A stretch of 40,463 bases of DNA from the NCBI GenBank assembly GCA_002070205.1, contig MWCU01000038.1, positions 1 to 40,463 of the forward strand, read 5' to 3'. A program made the position numbers and the translations under genes. Positions 24,989 through 33,356 of the stretch are shown piece after piece. Position 1 is the stretch's first letter, and every line of letters starts with the position of its first letter. Origin of the DNA: Firmicutes bacterium ADurb.Bin182 (GTDB lineage Bacteria > Bacillota > Clostridia > Christensenellales > CAG-138). The notes beneath the pieces are model-generated. The model did no database searches, had not been told where the DNA came from, and saw only the letters and a program-made list of their open reading frames with translations.

Positions 24989-25738
24989 TTGGAAAAGCAA
25001 AACAACCGTTTTAAATTGAAATACGGGGAGTTTAAAAAGAAAGCGGCAAGCTTTCTGGAGAAAAAGGGTTTTTATTTCGTACTGCTGGTATGCCTTGCGT
25101 TAACGGGAATTGCAGTCGCGATTACATTGGGCCCGAAAAAGCCGCAGGATGATCCCTCGTCGACGCCCGATACCGTCGAGGCCCGGCATTCCGAAGACGA
25201 AAGCATCGCTATGATAACGCCGTCCCCGACGCCCAAAGCTTCTCCTTCTCCGGCCCCGACGATTACGGTCATGCCGGATTTTACCATAGCGCCTACCAAA
25301 GCGCCTAAAAAGGCTCCCTCAAAGGCTTCCCCGCCGGTGGACGGCGATATCATACTCGGATTTGCCAAGGACAAGCACATTTATTCTCGCACGATGGGCG
25401 ACTTCAGAACTCATCCGGGAGTGGATATCGCAGCGAAGGGTGGCACGGAGGTAAGGGCAGTTTTAGCCGGTAAAGTGGCGAATGTATATGAAGATGATCT
25501 TTTCGGCGTTACCGTTGTCATCGAGCATTCGGAAAAGCGGAAGACCGTTTATGCAAACCTGCAGCAAAATCCCCCGGTCAAAAAGGGCGACAGGCTTGAC
25601 CAGGGAAATATTGTCGGCCTCATCGGCGATACCGCTGTCGTCGAGTGCGCTGAGGACGCTCATCTCCATTTTGAGTTTCACGTCGATAACGAACCGGTCG
25701 ATCCTGCTGAATATGTGCTTTTAATTAAAGACGGCTGA
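24989..25738 (+). CDS. spoIIQ: SpoIIQ-like M23 peptidase
   Basis: 249 residues from TTG 24989. A membrane helix (about residues 28-47) is followed by a Pro/Ser/Thr/Lys-rich linker (about 50-110) and a LytM/M23 domain (about 125-245). Metal ligands are retained: HPGVD (first His and Asp) and HLHFE (second His). B. subtilis SpoIIQ has lost part of this site, but Clostridial SpoIIQ may keep it. TTG is preferred because AGAGGTG lies six bases upstream, while the GTG at 24980 lies in that site. The position directly after spoIID supports the SpoIIQ identification over a generic M23 protein. Confidence 0.8.
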   Translation: MEKQNNRFKLKYGEFKKKAASFLEKKGFYFVLLVCLALTGIAVAITLGPKKPQDDPSSTPDTVEARHSEDESIAMITPSPTPKASPSPAPTITVMPDFTIAPTKAPKKAPSKASPPVDGDIILGFAKDKHIYSRTMGDFRTHPGVDIAAKGGTEVRAVLAGKVANVYEDDLFGVTVVIEHSEKRKTVYANLQQNPPVKKGDRLDQGNIVGLIGDTAVVECAEDAHLHFEFHVDNEPVDPAEYVLLIKDG

Positions 25739-25763
25739 ATAATCTAAACAGACGAAAATATCG

Positions 25764-25790
25764 GGCCGCCCGCTTCCGGGCGGCCTTTTT
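25764..25790 (+). terminator. Terminator after spoIIQ
   Basis: Perfect 9-bp GGCCGCCCG/CGGGCGGCC stem with a CTTC loop and five T. It lies just before the convergent L,D-transpeptidase stop. Confidence 0.85.
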
Positions 25791-25802
25791 GCCCCGAATC
25801 CT

Positions 25803-27083
25803 CTATTCAATTATCAAGCAGATTTCGTTGACAAAACCCGTTTTGCCCAAAGCCTCGATTTTATACCAAGATCCGCTTTTGCCGAGAACGGTTACCGGCG
25901 TGCCGGGCGGAAGCTCGCCGATTCTCTTGCCAGACGTGGAAGGCCGGTCCCTGAGGTTTGCGATCAACGATGGCTTGACAAACGCTTTCCGGCCGATCAA
26001 ATTCGATTCGACAAACCCGAAACCGTTTTCGGGAAGCGAATCCGAAGTCCCGTTGAACGCGGGATATTGCATAACGGTTTGAAGCTTAACGTATTTTGCG
26101 CTCATATAGCCCGATACGCCGCCGAACGAGCCGTAATACCATTCAAGCTCCGGGTTTTCAATCACCACAACTTCTTCGCCCCGGCCGATGGTTTTAAGGC
26201 GCTTTGAGGACGTGCTCATGGACTTGTATATGTAAGTCTTATCGGCAGCGACGTAAGCCTTTTTGAAATTTACGGGCTCATCGGGATAGCACAGAATATA
26301 CTGCGTTTTAATGTATCCGAGCTTTCCTTTTGCGGTCTCGGCCTTTACCCAGTCGCTTCCAATCTGCAGCAGTTTTACTTTATCGCCTCGTTTAAGCACC
26401 GCCAAAGTCTTGTCGCGGCTCGAAAACCCCGACCTGAGAGGCGCTTTGTCCGCGTTGATTACCGCAGGTACGATTACAGGGTACGGCTTGCCGTCGGCAG
26501 GCTGCCGGTAGTCACTGTAACTCGGAATCTGAGATTTCAGTATTTTTATAAGTTCCGGGTTTTTAGGCCGTATCCTTACAATATTCACCGCCGTGCCCGG
26601 AGGACAGTTATAAAATATCCATTGGGCATGATGAGGCAGCACCCGTATGCATCCGTGGGATACGGCTCTGCCTAAGTTACGATATGCGGAGGAGGACATG
26701 GATGAAAGCTTTTCGGAATCATACATCACGCTGTGTATGTAAATACCTCTGACCACTTGAGTCCAATAAGCGGCATACTGCCCGAAAGCGACAAAATAGC
26801 CGAACCGTTCTTTAAGATCGCCTACCCTGAACGTACCCGACGATGTCCGGTTCTCCCGATTCCCGGTCGTACAGAGTCCTTGAAAAACGATCTTATTTCC
26901 GAGGCTGTTATCATAAACGGTTATTATCTGGTTGACGAGATCGATTTCTATAAGATATCTGTCGGGATCCGTGTTGTCATAATCGACTTTGCTTGTTAAT
27001 CCCGGAAGTACTTCGGCTCCGGATACGGGCGCCAGCATGAGGAGCGAAATGAGTGCGAACGCCGCGGCTAAACATCGTTTCAA
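25803..27083 (-). CDS. L,D-transpeptidase with SH3-type repeats
   Basis: Exported enzyme that cross-links or modifies peptidoglycan. It has 426 residues, a signal peptide (MKRCLAAAFALISLLMLAPVSG) and a YkuD domain (about 40-175) with IHSVMYD and catalytic Cys145 in VSHGCIRV. Three SH3-like segments follow (about 205-265, 270-325 and 360-426), each with the YIKTQY, YMSAKYVK or WYKIEALGKTGFV pattern, which probably bind wall polymers. The start is TTG at 27081-27083 with AGGAGG eight bases upstream. It lies between spoIIQ and spo0A, so a spore-cortex role is plausible but not shown. Confidence 0.9.
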   Translation of the reverse strand: MKRCLAAAFALISLLMLAPVSGAEVLPGLTSKVDYDNTDPDRYLIEIDLVNQIITVYDNSLGNKIVFQGLCTTGNRENRTSSGTFRVGDLKERFGYFVAFGQYAAYWTQVVRGIYIHSVMYDSEKLSSMSSSAYRNLGRAVSHGCIRVLPHHAQWIFYNCPPGTAVNIVRIRPKNPELIKILKSQIPSYSDYRQPADGKPYPVIVPAVINADKAPLRSGFSSRDKTLAVLKRGDKVKLLQIGSDWVKAETAKGKLGYIKTQYILCYPDEPVNFKKAYVAADKTYIYKSMSTSSKRLKTIGRGEEVVVIENPELEWYYGSFGGVSGYMSAKYVKLQTVMQYPAFNGTSDSLPENGFGFVESNLIGRKAFVKPSLIANLRDRPSTSGKRIGELPPGTPVTVLGKSGSWYKIEALGKTGFVNEICLIIE

Positions 27084-27120
27084 CGAAAAATCCTCCTTTA
27101 TTCGGTTATCGTTTTGTATT

Positions 27121-27129
27121 ATTATAACA
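27121..27129 (-). promoter_or_regulatory. Extended -10 promoter of the L,D-transpeptidase gene
   Basis: On the minus strand TGTTATAAT (TGn and TATAAT at 27121-27126), about 38 bp upstream of the TTG start. No clear -35. Confidence 0.5.
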
Positions 27130-27213
27130 AATTTCCATAGTTTGCATATACCTTTAAAGCATCATAAAAACAAATAAAGCGCGCAAGGGGCTTAATCGCG
27201 CCTGATATCTTAT

Positions 27214-27312
27214 GGCAGGGTACCCTGCCTTTCGACATGCCGTGAAGCGTGCCCGGGCGATCATTTCCACATATTGTGGCTTTATATTTCCCTAAATACA
27301 ATCCATTGTATT
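27214..27312. promoter_or_regulatory. Palindrome-rich region with a perfect 0A box
   Basis: Between the divergent L,D-transpeptidase and spo0A genes (405 bp) are four palindromes. These are a perfect 16-bp one, GGCAGGGTACCCTGCC (27214-27229); the 8-bp GCCCGGGC (27251-27258); CCACA-TAT-TGTGG (27267-27279); and AATACAAT-CC-ATTGTATT (27295-27312). TTCGACA at 27231-27237, right after the first, is the exact reverse complement of the Spo0A box TGTCGAA. The rest of the gap holds only the promoters. These are likely operators for spo0A and the transpeptidase gene. Confidence 0.55.
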
Positions 27313-27372
27313 ATATGACATTATTTTCACAAGTTTTCGATGAGTTTCGCCACCATAATACAAAAGTAGTTG

Positions 27373-27400
27373 TTGTGTGCGAAAATTAGTATAGTACAAT
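27373..27400 (+). promoter_or_regulatory. Candidate promoter of spo0A
   Basis: TTGTGT (27373-27378), 16 bp and TACAAT (27395-27400); the leader would be about 80 nt. TATAGT at 27390-27395 is an alternative -10. I see no clear sigma-H promoter. Confidence 0.4.
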
Positions 27401-27488
27401 ATATATAGAGTAATCGACGGCATTTTTACCCAATAAGCGTTGGATTTCTACCGTTAACGATTAAATCAAACAGGGGGAGGACGGCATT

Positions 27489-28289
27489 ATGGAAAAATAT
27501 CGCATTCTTGTCGCAGATGACAACATTCGTTTTCAAAATTCGGTCCGCGACTACCTTATCGCTCAGGAACAGGTGCGTCAGGTTGATGTCGCGTCCGACG
27601 GGCAGATTGCCCTCGAATTGCTGAGAGCCGGGCGTTATGACGTACTGGTGCTTGATTTGATAATGCCCCATATCGACGGTTTCGGGGTGCTGGAACAGAT
27701 AAGCGCAGGCATGTTTGAAAACCCTCCTTTGATTATTGTGGTCAGCGCTATGCGCCACGAGGATATGGTCCGCCAGGCGTGCGCGCTGGGCGCCAAGTAT
27801 TACATGGTAAAGCCTGTCGAGCCGGAGACCTTGTTCAGGCGCATTACGGATATGCTGGAAAGCCCGGCCGTAACGGCGCGCTCGATGGTGATGGGAATGG
27901 CGCCGCAGCCAAAATCCCTTGATGAGAAGATCACTTCGGTGTTTTTGATAATAGGGATCCCCGCGCATATCAAAGGATATCATTACCTTCGCGAAGCGAT
28001 CCGGATGGTTTACTTCAATCCCGATATGATAAACCGCATCACGAAGGAATTGTATCCCGGTATTGCGAAAAAATTCTCAACGTCAGCAAGCAAAGTGGAA
28101 CGCGCCATACGCCACTCGATTGAGGTGGCGTGGACCCGCGGCAAAATCGAAAACATAAACCAACTGTTCGGATATAATATTTACGGCAAAAACGACAAGC
28201 CGACAAACGGCGAGTTCATAGCGCTTCTGGCGGATAAGCTGATCATGGAGGATGCAAGGACAAAGGCAGGAAAGGAAGAAACGGCATAA
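27489..28289 (+). CDS. spo0A: Sporulation master regulator Spo0A
   Basis: Response regulator that starts endospore formation when phosphorylated. It has 266 residues. The receiver domain is residues 1-125 with acidic D10 and D11, phosphoacceptor D56 in LVLDLIMP, and K108 in MVKPVEPE. The DNA-binding Spo0A_C domain (about 155-262) has [17 protein letters not shown] and the recognition helix [17 protein letters not shown], both near-invariant in the family. GGGGAGG lies upstream of ATG. Spo0A is commonly next to spoIVB in Clostridia; here its left neighbour is an L,D-transpeptidase and no spoIVB is visible. Confidence 0.96.
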   Translation: MEKYRILVADDNIRFQNSVRDYLIAQEQVRQVDVASDGQIALELLRAGRYDVLVLDLIMPHIDGFGVLEQISAGMFENPPLIIVVSAMRHEDMVRQACALGAKYYMVKPVEPETLFRRITDMLESPAVTARSMVMGMAPQPKSLDEKITSVFLIIGIPAHIKGYHYLREAIRMVYFNPDMINRITKELYPGIAKKFSTSASKVERAIRHSIEVAWTRGKIENINQLFGYNIYGKNDKPTNGEFIALLADKLIMEDARTKAGKEETA

Positions 28290-28333
28290 CGGCTTCGCGG
28301 ATAGGCTGCGGCTTACCCGCGACTTCAATAGAT

Positions 28334-28362
28334 AAACGCTCTCAGTTTTGATGAGAGCGTTT
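28334..28362. terminator. Bidirectional terminator between spo0A and M20 gene
   Basis: AAACGCTCTCA/TGAGAGCGTTT, an 11-bp perfect stem with a 7-nt loop, lies between convergent genes. A and T flank it on both sides, so it can end both transcripts. Confidence 0.75.
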
Positions 28363-28383
28363 ATTAAATCGGCATAGCCTGCT

Positions 28384-29559
28384 TTACAGAGACAGCGGCT
28401 TTTGCATAGAGCAAAGGACCGATTGCGCGTAAAGCTGTGCAGCGATCGCCAAATAATCCTCGTCCGGCTGAAATCTGCCGCTGTGCCACGGATAATTTTC
28501 GCGCGTCCTGCTTCCCGAACCCAAAAAATAGAAAAACCCGGACACATGCTTCATAAAAACGGCAAAGTCCTCCGAGCCCATTGAGGGCCGAATATCCATG
28601 ACGCCGTCAGGACCCAAAACCTTTTCGGCCGCGGTTTTCGCAATCCGGTACATGCTTTCATCGTTCACAAGCGCGGGCGGACCGCCGTTGAACATAACTT
28701 CGGCCCCGCAGCCGTACGCTTTAGCCGTTGAGCGGACTATGTCATTAAGGCGTTCGATCGCCGTTTGCATCACGCCGTCCGAAAGCGCCCTGATGCTCCC
28801 GGTCATGGTAAGCTCGTCCACAATAAGGTTATCCTGCGTGCCCGCGTGTATGGAGCAAACGGACAGAACGGCGGGGTCTCTCGGGTCCACATTTCGGCTC
28901 ACTATGCTTTGAACCGAGTTGATTACGGAGGCGGCGCAAACGATTGGGTCGCGCGTAGTGTGAGGAAGCGCTCCGTGCCCTCCAACTCCGGTTATTTTTA
29001 TTGAAAAGTTGTTTTTTGCGCTCATAAGCGCGCCGAGCTTAACTCCCGCCGTCCCCACCGGCAGTTCGGGAACGTTGTGTATGCCGAACAGCATGTCCGG
29101 TTTGTATTTTTCAAATAAACCGTGATTGAGCATAAGCTGAGCGCCCGCGGTTATTTCTTCCGCCGGCTGAAAAATAAAAAGCACATTTGCGCAAAGCTCT
29201 TCACGCATATCGGAGAGTATCATGGCGGCGCCCAAAAGCGAAGCGGTGTGCAGGTCGTGACCGCACCCGTGCATGACGCCGGGATTCTCGGAGGCGTCAG
29301 GCGCTCCGGTTTCCTCCTTAAGCTGAAGCGCGTCTATGTCAGCCCTTAGAGCTATCAAGGGCCCCTGTTTTTTGCCCCTCAGAAGCGCGACGGCTCCCGT
29401 ATCGAGCTTCAAGTCAAGAAGTTCAATACCCAATGATTCCAATTCCTGTTTGATGACGCGCGTAGTTCGGTATTCCCGGAAACTTATTTCGGGGTGCCTG
29501 TGCAAGTCGCGCTTTATTTCCCTTATCCGATTATCGTATTTTTCCGTTTCAAGTCTCAT
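28384..29559 (-). CDS. M20 family amidohydrolase
   Basis: 391 residues, M20D subfamily (N-acyl-amino-acid amidohydrolase, hippurate hydrolase, carboxypeptidase-like). Metal-site residues include H97 to H101 in MHGCGHD, the PAEE motif (132-135) and MGSEDFAVFMKH near the end. GGHGALPHTTRDPI contains the dimerisation-domain His. The substrate could be acylated amino acids or small peptides; which one is not clear from sequence. The ATG at 29559 has only a weak AAAAGAAG site upstream. It is downstream of the DtxR-type regulator by 93 bp, and may be co-transcribed. Confidence 0.88.
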   Translation of the reverse strand: MRLETEKYDNRIREIKRDLHRHPEISFREYRTTRVIKQELESLGIELLDLKLDTGAVALLRGKKQGPLIALRADIDALQLKEETGAPDASENPGVMHGCGHDLHTASLLGAAMILSDMREELCANVLFIFQPAEEITAGAQLMLNHGLFEKYKPDMLFGIHNVPELPVGTAGVKLGALMSAKNNFSIKITGVGGHGALPHTTRDPIVCAASVINSVQSIVSRNVDPRDPAVLSVCSIHAGTQDNLIVDELTMTGSIRALSDGVMQTAIERLNDIVRSTAKAYGCGAEVMFNGGPPALVNDESMYRIAKTAAEKVLGPDGVMDIRPSMGSEDFAVFMKHVSGFFYFLGSGSRTRENYPWHSGRFQPDEDYLAIAAQLYAQSVLCSMQKPLSL

Positions 29560-29652
29560 GCTTCTTTTAAAGGAACAAAAGTTCCGCTCTTTGTTTCCCG
29601 GATCTCCTTCTTGTGTTTATATTTATTTTGATGCTTTCGGACTGCTTTAAAA

Positions 29653-30021
29653 TTAATTTTTTGAACCTTTTACAAAAGACCTGATCTTTTCAAAAACCCC
29701 GGCGCTGATGACGTGCTCGATCCTGCACGCGTCTAAAACCGCCTGTTCCTTTTCGACCCCGGGCACCCGCATCAAAAACTCCGCAATTATCCTGTGCCGC
29801 TCATAAATCGCTTCGGCTTTTGCTTTGCCTTCTTCGGTCAGTGTTATGAACCCGTTTTTATCGGTCTCGATAAGGCCTGCGCTGCGCAGAATCCCCATCG
29901 CGCGGCTGACGCTGGGCTTTGAGTAAGACAACTCCTGTGCGATGTCGACAGACCTGACTGCCCCCTGTCTCTGCTTAAGAACCAGGATGGTCTCAAGATA
30001 GTTTTCTCCGCTCTCCTTCAT
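29653..30021 (-). CDS. DtxR/MntR-type metal-dependent regulator
   Basis: 122 residues. The winged helix (about 7-60, with SVDIAQELSYSKPSVSRAMGILRSAGLI) and the start of the metal-binding dimerisation domain (RHRIIAEFLMRVPGVEKEQAVLDACRIEHVIS, about 75-107) match the Fe/Mn regulators DtxR and MntR. The EH in RIEHVIS corresponds to metal ligands. It lacks the C-terminal SH3-like domain, as MntR does. No metal transporter is next to it, so its targets are unknown. AAAGGG precedes ATG. Confidence 0.85.
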   Translation of the reverse strand: MKESGENYLETILVLKQRQGAVRSVDIAQELSYSKPSVSRAMGILRSAGLIETDKNGFITLTEEGKAKAEAIYERHRIIAEFLMRVPGVEKEQAVLDACRIEHVISAGVFEKIRSFVKGSKN

Positions 30022-30123
30022 AAATACCCTTTCTGTTCAACAGGGAACTTTTTATGAGCCTGAAGCTTTTTTCCCGCCGGCGACACAGGGGGATGGTTCG
30101 GGATTATTGAAAAAGTGCTTAAA

Positions 30124-30284
30124 TTGTCATTCCGAAGGAGCAAAGCGGTTGAAGAATCTCCGAAATTAGACCATCTTTTAAATTCTTCGCTCGTGCGCGA
30201 GGTCCGCAGAAACTTCGTTTCGCTTCACCTCGACTTCGGCTAGCATAAGTTTGTAACTTGTGCCACGTCCGCTCAGAATGACAA
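30124..30284. repeat. TTGTCATTC-bounded inverted-repeat element
   Basis: Begins with TTGTCATTCCGAA (30124-30136) and ends with CTCAGAATGACAA (30272-30284), an imperfect 13-bp terminal inverted repeat (one C/T and one A/G difference). The 161-bp body contains a run of motifs (gaagaatctccgaa, aattcttcgc, cgcttcacctcgacttcgg) typical of dispersed TTGTCATTC elements seen in many Clostridia and Bacteroidetes. No coding potential. It fills most of the gap between the regulator and the GH1 gene. Confidence 0.7.
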
Positions 30285-30323
30285 AACTCGAGTTTTTCAG
30301 CAATCTTGGACGGTTCATCTGTG

Positions 30324-31598
30324 TCACAGATACTTATCTATCATTTTCTCCGTAACGCCCCTGTTTTTGATGATCTCCCTGTAAAATTCGCCGCTTTGCT
30401 TGACGGTGCGCTTTTGCGTTTCAAAATCGCAGGCAACGATTCCGAAAGGAGCGCTTTCGCCGTCAAGCCATTCAAAATTGTCAAGGAAAGTCCAGTGATA
30501 AAATCGTTCAAGCGGAAGTCCTGTACCTACTGCCGCCTTCAGATGATCGTAAATAAAGCGCGCCCTGAAAGCGTCCTTTTTGTCGCAGGTGCCGTTTTCG
30601 GTAATCCATACGGGCAGCTTGTATTGTTCGTATTGTTCCCGCATCAACTCGGCAAGTCCCTCCGGGTAAATCTCCCAGCCGAGATCGTTTTTCAAAACGT
30701 CCGGGAACGTGCCGTTTTCAAAGCCTTTTACAGCGTCGCGCGTATAATAATTGATTGCTATAAAATCGCAAAAACGTCCCCTGCCTAAGGGAGAACCCAA
30801 TCCTACCGGAAAATTCAGCGCGCCCGTAAACATGCTTTTGGTCAAGGCGTCCTGGAACATGTAGGAAAGCGCTGACGCTCCCATGCGGTCGAAAACATTC
30901 CGTTTACGCATGGGTTCAAATACCCTTAAGTGGTTGGCAAAGCTTACCTTAGGCTCCTCTATGCCCCTTTCGCCATAAATCTCGTGTATTAATTTATAGC
31001 TTTGAATATGGCACAACGCCAGATTTTTAAAAACCCTCATGGCCGCGGATAGGCTTTTTTTGCCCGGAGGCCATTCGCCGAACACAAAGCCCAGCGTACC
31101 GTACACGTTAGGTTCGTTAATTGTTATCCATTCGCCGCACAGATCACATAGCCGTTCGACCGTGAACCGCACAAACCTTAAAAACTGTTTGACGCAGTCC
31201 TTGCTTTCGAATGCGCCCGCTTTTTCAAACCATAAGGGATTTGTAAAGTGATGAAGAGTGATGAGCGGCACGATTCCGTTTTCGCGAAGCAGCTTAAGCT
31301 CCTCACGGTAATGCCCGATTGCGGATTCGTCGAAACTGCCTTCCTCCGGTTCGATGCGGCTCCACTCCACTCCCAAACGATAGCATTGAAGGCCGAGGTC
31401 CGCCATGAGCTCTATATCCTCGCGATAGCGGCTCCAATGATCGTTTGCCCGAAGCGTTGTGCTTCCGTCCTTTATATGGCCCTTTTCACACCATTCATAC
31501 CAGGAGTTGTTCTTGTCGCCGCCCTCGATCTGCGTTGCGGCTGTCGCGGCTCCCAAAAGGAGATTTTCCGGAAGAGAAAACGGCTGCGGTTTTTGCAT
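30324..31598 (-). CDS. Glycoside hydrolase family 1 enzyme
   Basis: Retaining beta-glucosidase/6-phospho-beta-glucosidase family enzyme with 424 residues, on the short side. Acid/base Glu162 in ITINEPN and nucleophile Glu334 in ITENGT are both present. The N-terminal signature LPENLLLGAATAATQIEG is intact, as is the YHWTFLDNFEW C-terminal motif. No signal peptide, so it acts in the cytoplasm. No PTS component is adjacent, which weakens a 6-phospho-glycosidase call; the sugar is unknown. GGAGG precedes the ATG. It follows the SDR genes by 79 bp in the same direction. Confidence 0.9.
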   Translation of the reverse strand: MQKPQPFSLPENLLLGAATAATQIEGGDKNNSWYEWCEKGHIKDGSTTLRANDHWSRYREDIELMADLGLQCYRLGVEWSRIEPEEGSFDESAIGHYREELKLLRENGIVPLITLHHFTNPLWFEKAGAFESKDCVKQFLRFVRFTVERLCDLCGEWITINEPNVYGTLGFVFGEWPPGKKSLSAAMRVFKNLALCHIQSYKLIHEIYGERGIEEPKVSFANHLRVFEPMRKRNVFDRMGASALSYMFQDALTKSMFTGALNFPVGLGSPLGRGRFCDFIAINYYTRDAVKGFENGTFPDVLKNDLGWEIYPEGLAELMREQYEQYKLPVWITENGTCDKKDAFRARFIYDHLKAAVGTGLPLERFYHWTFLDNFEWLDGESAPFGIVACDFETQKRTVKQSGEFYREIIKNRGVTEKMIDKYL

Positions 31599-31677
31599 GT
31601 CAACACCTCCGTATTTACGGCAATTATATCATAAGTTTGAATAACCTGTCAGCCTGTCGGGAGCGTCGATCAAACGA

Positions 31678-32493
31678 TCAGCACGCGCCGCCCGCCTGCT
31701 CGCGAAACCGGAGTTTTTGAGCCTTCGACCATCTGCCGTAAAGAAACTTCGCTACGGCCGTTTCGGGGATCAGCCTGCCGAAAAAACTGAGCAAGGCATT
31801 GACCACACCCGGAATATAAACGCGCCGTCCCCTTAATGCTTTTTCTATTGTGCGGCGGGCGACAGTCTCCAATCGGTTGGTCGTAAGCTTCCCCCAAAAC
31901 CCCTGCGCTTGGATGCCCGCAAGGGCGTCCGGCGTAGTCGGAAGCCCGCCGGGGCACAGGGCGAGCACCGATACATTGCGGGATTTCAATTCCTGACCCA
32001 AAGCGTACGCGAGGCTTAACAGAAACCTTTTGGAAGCGGCGTAGACGGCCTTGAGCGGCATCGGATACATCGACGCGAGGCTCGATACGAATACGAGATA
32101 AAACCGCTTCGAACTGCCGTTTCGCCTCGCCAGCGCCTTATGTGTGACGGAAAGCGTCGCTTCGATGTTCAGCCTCACTATTTTGAGTATGTTATAAGAG
32201 CTTCGCTCCAAAAACCCGCCCTCGAAATCGATGCCCGCGACATTCATAAGCATATCGAACGTCCATCCGTTCCTGTCCGCAAACTGAAACAGTTCGCCGG
32301 TCTCCCGTTCCGATGTAAGGTCGCAGCTCTTAATCATCACTTTGACTGGAAACCGCCTTAACAGCCCCCGCTTAATTGATAGAAGACCGCCTTCGTTGAC
32401 GTCGGTCAGGAAAAGATCATAACCCCTTAGCGCGCATTCCACCGCTAACGCCCTTCCGAGACCTCCGGCGGCGCCTGTAATCAATACCTTCAT
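31678..32493 (-). CDS. Short-chain dehydrogenase (second in operon)
   Basis: 271 residues from ATG 32493. Rossmann motif TGAAGGLGRALA, NVAG in MNVAGIDFEGG, catalytic Ser in VFVSSLASMYPM, and Tyr-Lys in AVYAASK. NAD(P)-dependent oxidoreductase of unknown substrate; the C-terminal segment includes LNALLSFFGRLIPE-like sequence reminiscent of membrane-associated SDRs. The start overlaps the upstream SDR stop (ATGA) and GGAGG lies nine bases away; the longer reading from 32520 is rejected for lack of a site. Confidence 0.88.
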   Translation of the reverse strand: MKVLITGAAGGLGRALAVECALRGYDLFLTDVNEGGLLSIKRGLLRRFPVKVMIKSCDLTSERETGELFQFADRNGWTFDMLMNVAGIDFEGGFLERSSYNILKIVRLNIEATLSVTHKALARRNGSSKRFYLVFVSSLASMYPMPLKAVYAASKRFLLSLAYALGQELKSRNVSVLALCPGGLPTTPDALAGIQAQGFWGKLTTNRLETVARRTIEKALRGRRVYIPGVVNALLSFFGRLIPETAVAKFLYGRWSKAQKLRFREQAGGAC

Positions 32494-33344
32494 ATTCCCC
32501 ATCCTCCAGTAATGCCGCACAGCCGCTCGCTGAGTTCAAACAGCCGCCCGGCGTTTTTTTCGTTTACCTCTCTGCTGTAACGATGCGGCTTGTCACAGCC
32601 GTGGTACAGTTCGCCAAGAGGCGGAGCTGATTCAAGAAGCTTCAGATAAGCTGCGGCCGGCACGCTCGGATCCGCTCCTTTCGCCTTTCTCAGGCTCCAG
32701 AAAAGATCGATGAGCACTCCCGCGTCTTTGTTGCCTATATCGGTCCGAACGAGGCCCGGGTCGATGCCGTACGCCCGGATACCCGAAGCGCCATACTTGG
32801 CATTGAGCCAGTAAACCGTCAGAAGATTGCACAGTTTGGACTGTTTATAGGCAAAGAGCGGATTATAACGCTTTTGAAACATCAAATCGGACCAGTTCAT
32901 TTTGGTCATTTTATGCGAATTGCTGCTCGTAAACAATATTCGTCCTTTACCTTTTACAAGGTTCGGGAAAAGCTCGTGAGTCAGCAGAAATCCCGCAAGA
33001 TGGTTGAGAGCGAACTGCTGTTCATATCCTTCTTCCGTGGTCGTATAGCAGCCGCGCACGCAGCCCGCATTGTTTATAAGCGCGTAAAGCGCTCCGTCCG
33101 ATGTCCTGTCAAGGATTTTCAAAATCTCTTTTGCCGAGCGCAGCACCTCCCGCTGAGACAACAGATCCGCCGTTATGAAATCTATCTGCGCTCCGGGATG
33201 ATTTTCAATAATTTCATTCCGTGCGGCAAGGCACTTTTGTTCGTTCCGGCCGACTCCGATCACAAAATAATCTCTTTTTATGAGCGCTTCGCAAACGGCG
33301 TATCCGATGCCCGAAGAAGCGCCTGTCACAACCGCTGTTTTCAT
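32490..33344 (-). CDS. Short-chain dehydrogenase (first in operon)
   Basis: 284 residues, classical SDR. TGASSGIG (8-15) binds the cofactor, NNAG lies at about residue 92, the catalytic Ser is in LFTSSNSHKM and YxxxK is in FAYKQSKL. It resembles the retinol-dehydrogenase/WW-domain type that acts on lipid or aromatic alcohols and ketones, but the substrate is unknown. It starts 12 bp after the HAAS gene with ACGGAGG upstream of ATG, and overlaps the next SDR by an ATGA, so the operon is padR-HAAS-SDR-SDR. Confidence 0.88.
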   Translation of the reverse strand: MKTAVVTGASSGIGYAVCEALIKRDYFVIGVGRNEQKCLAARNEIIENHPGAQIDFITADLLSQREVLRSAKEILKILDRTSDGALYALINNAGCVRGCYTTTEEGYEQQFALNHLAGFLLTHELFPNLVKGKGRILFTSSNSHKMTKMNWSDLMFQKRYNPLFAYKQSKLCNLLTVYWLNAKYGASGIRAYGIDPGLVRTDIGNKDAGVLIDLFWSLRKAKGADPSVPAAAYLKLLESAPPLGELYHGCDKPHRYSREVNEKNAGRLFELSERLCGITGGWGI

Positions 33345-33356
33345 ACCGGCCTCCGT

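Noticed and set aside
26003..26012. Second TTCGACA (0A box) within the L,D-transpeptidase gene
   Set aside because: It lies deep in coding sequence far from any start, so chance is likelier.
30033..30043. CTGTTCAACAG palindrome near the DtxR-type start as operator
   Set aside because: It does not match DtxR or MntR box sequences and is only 11 bp.
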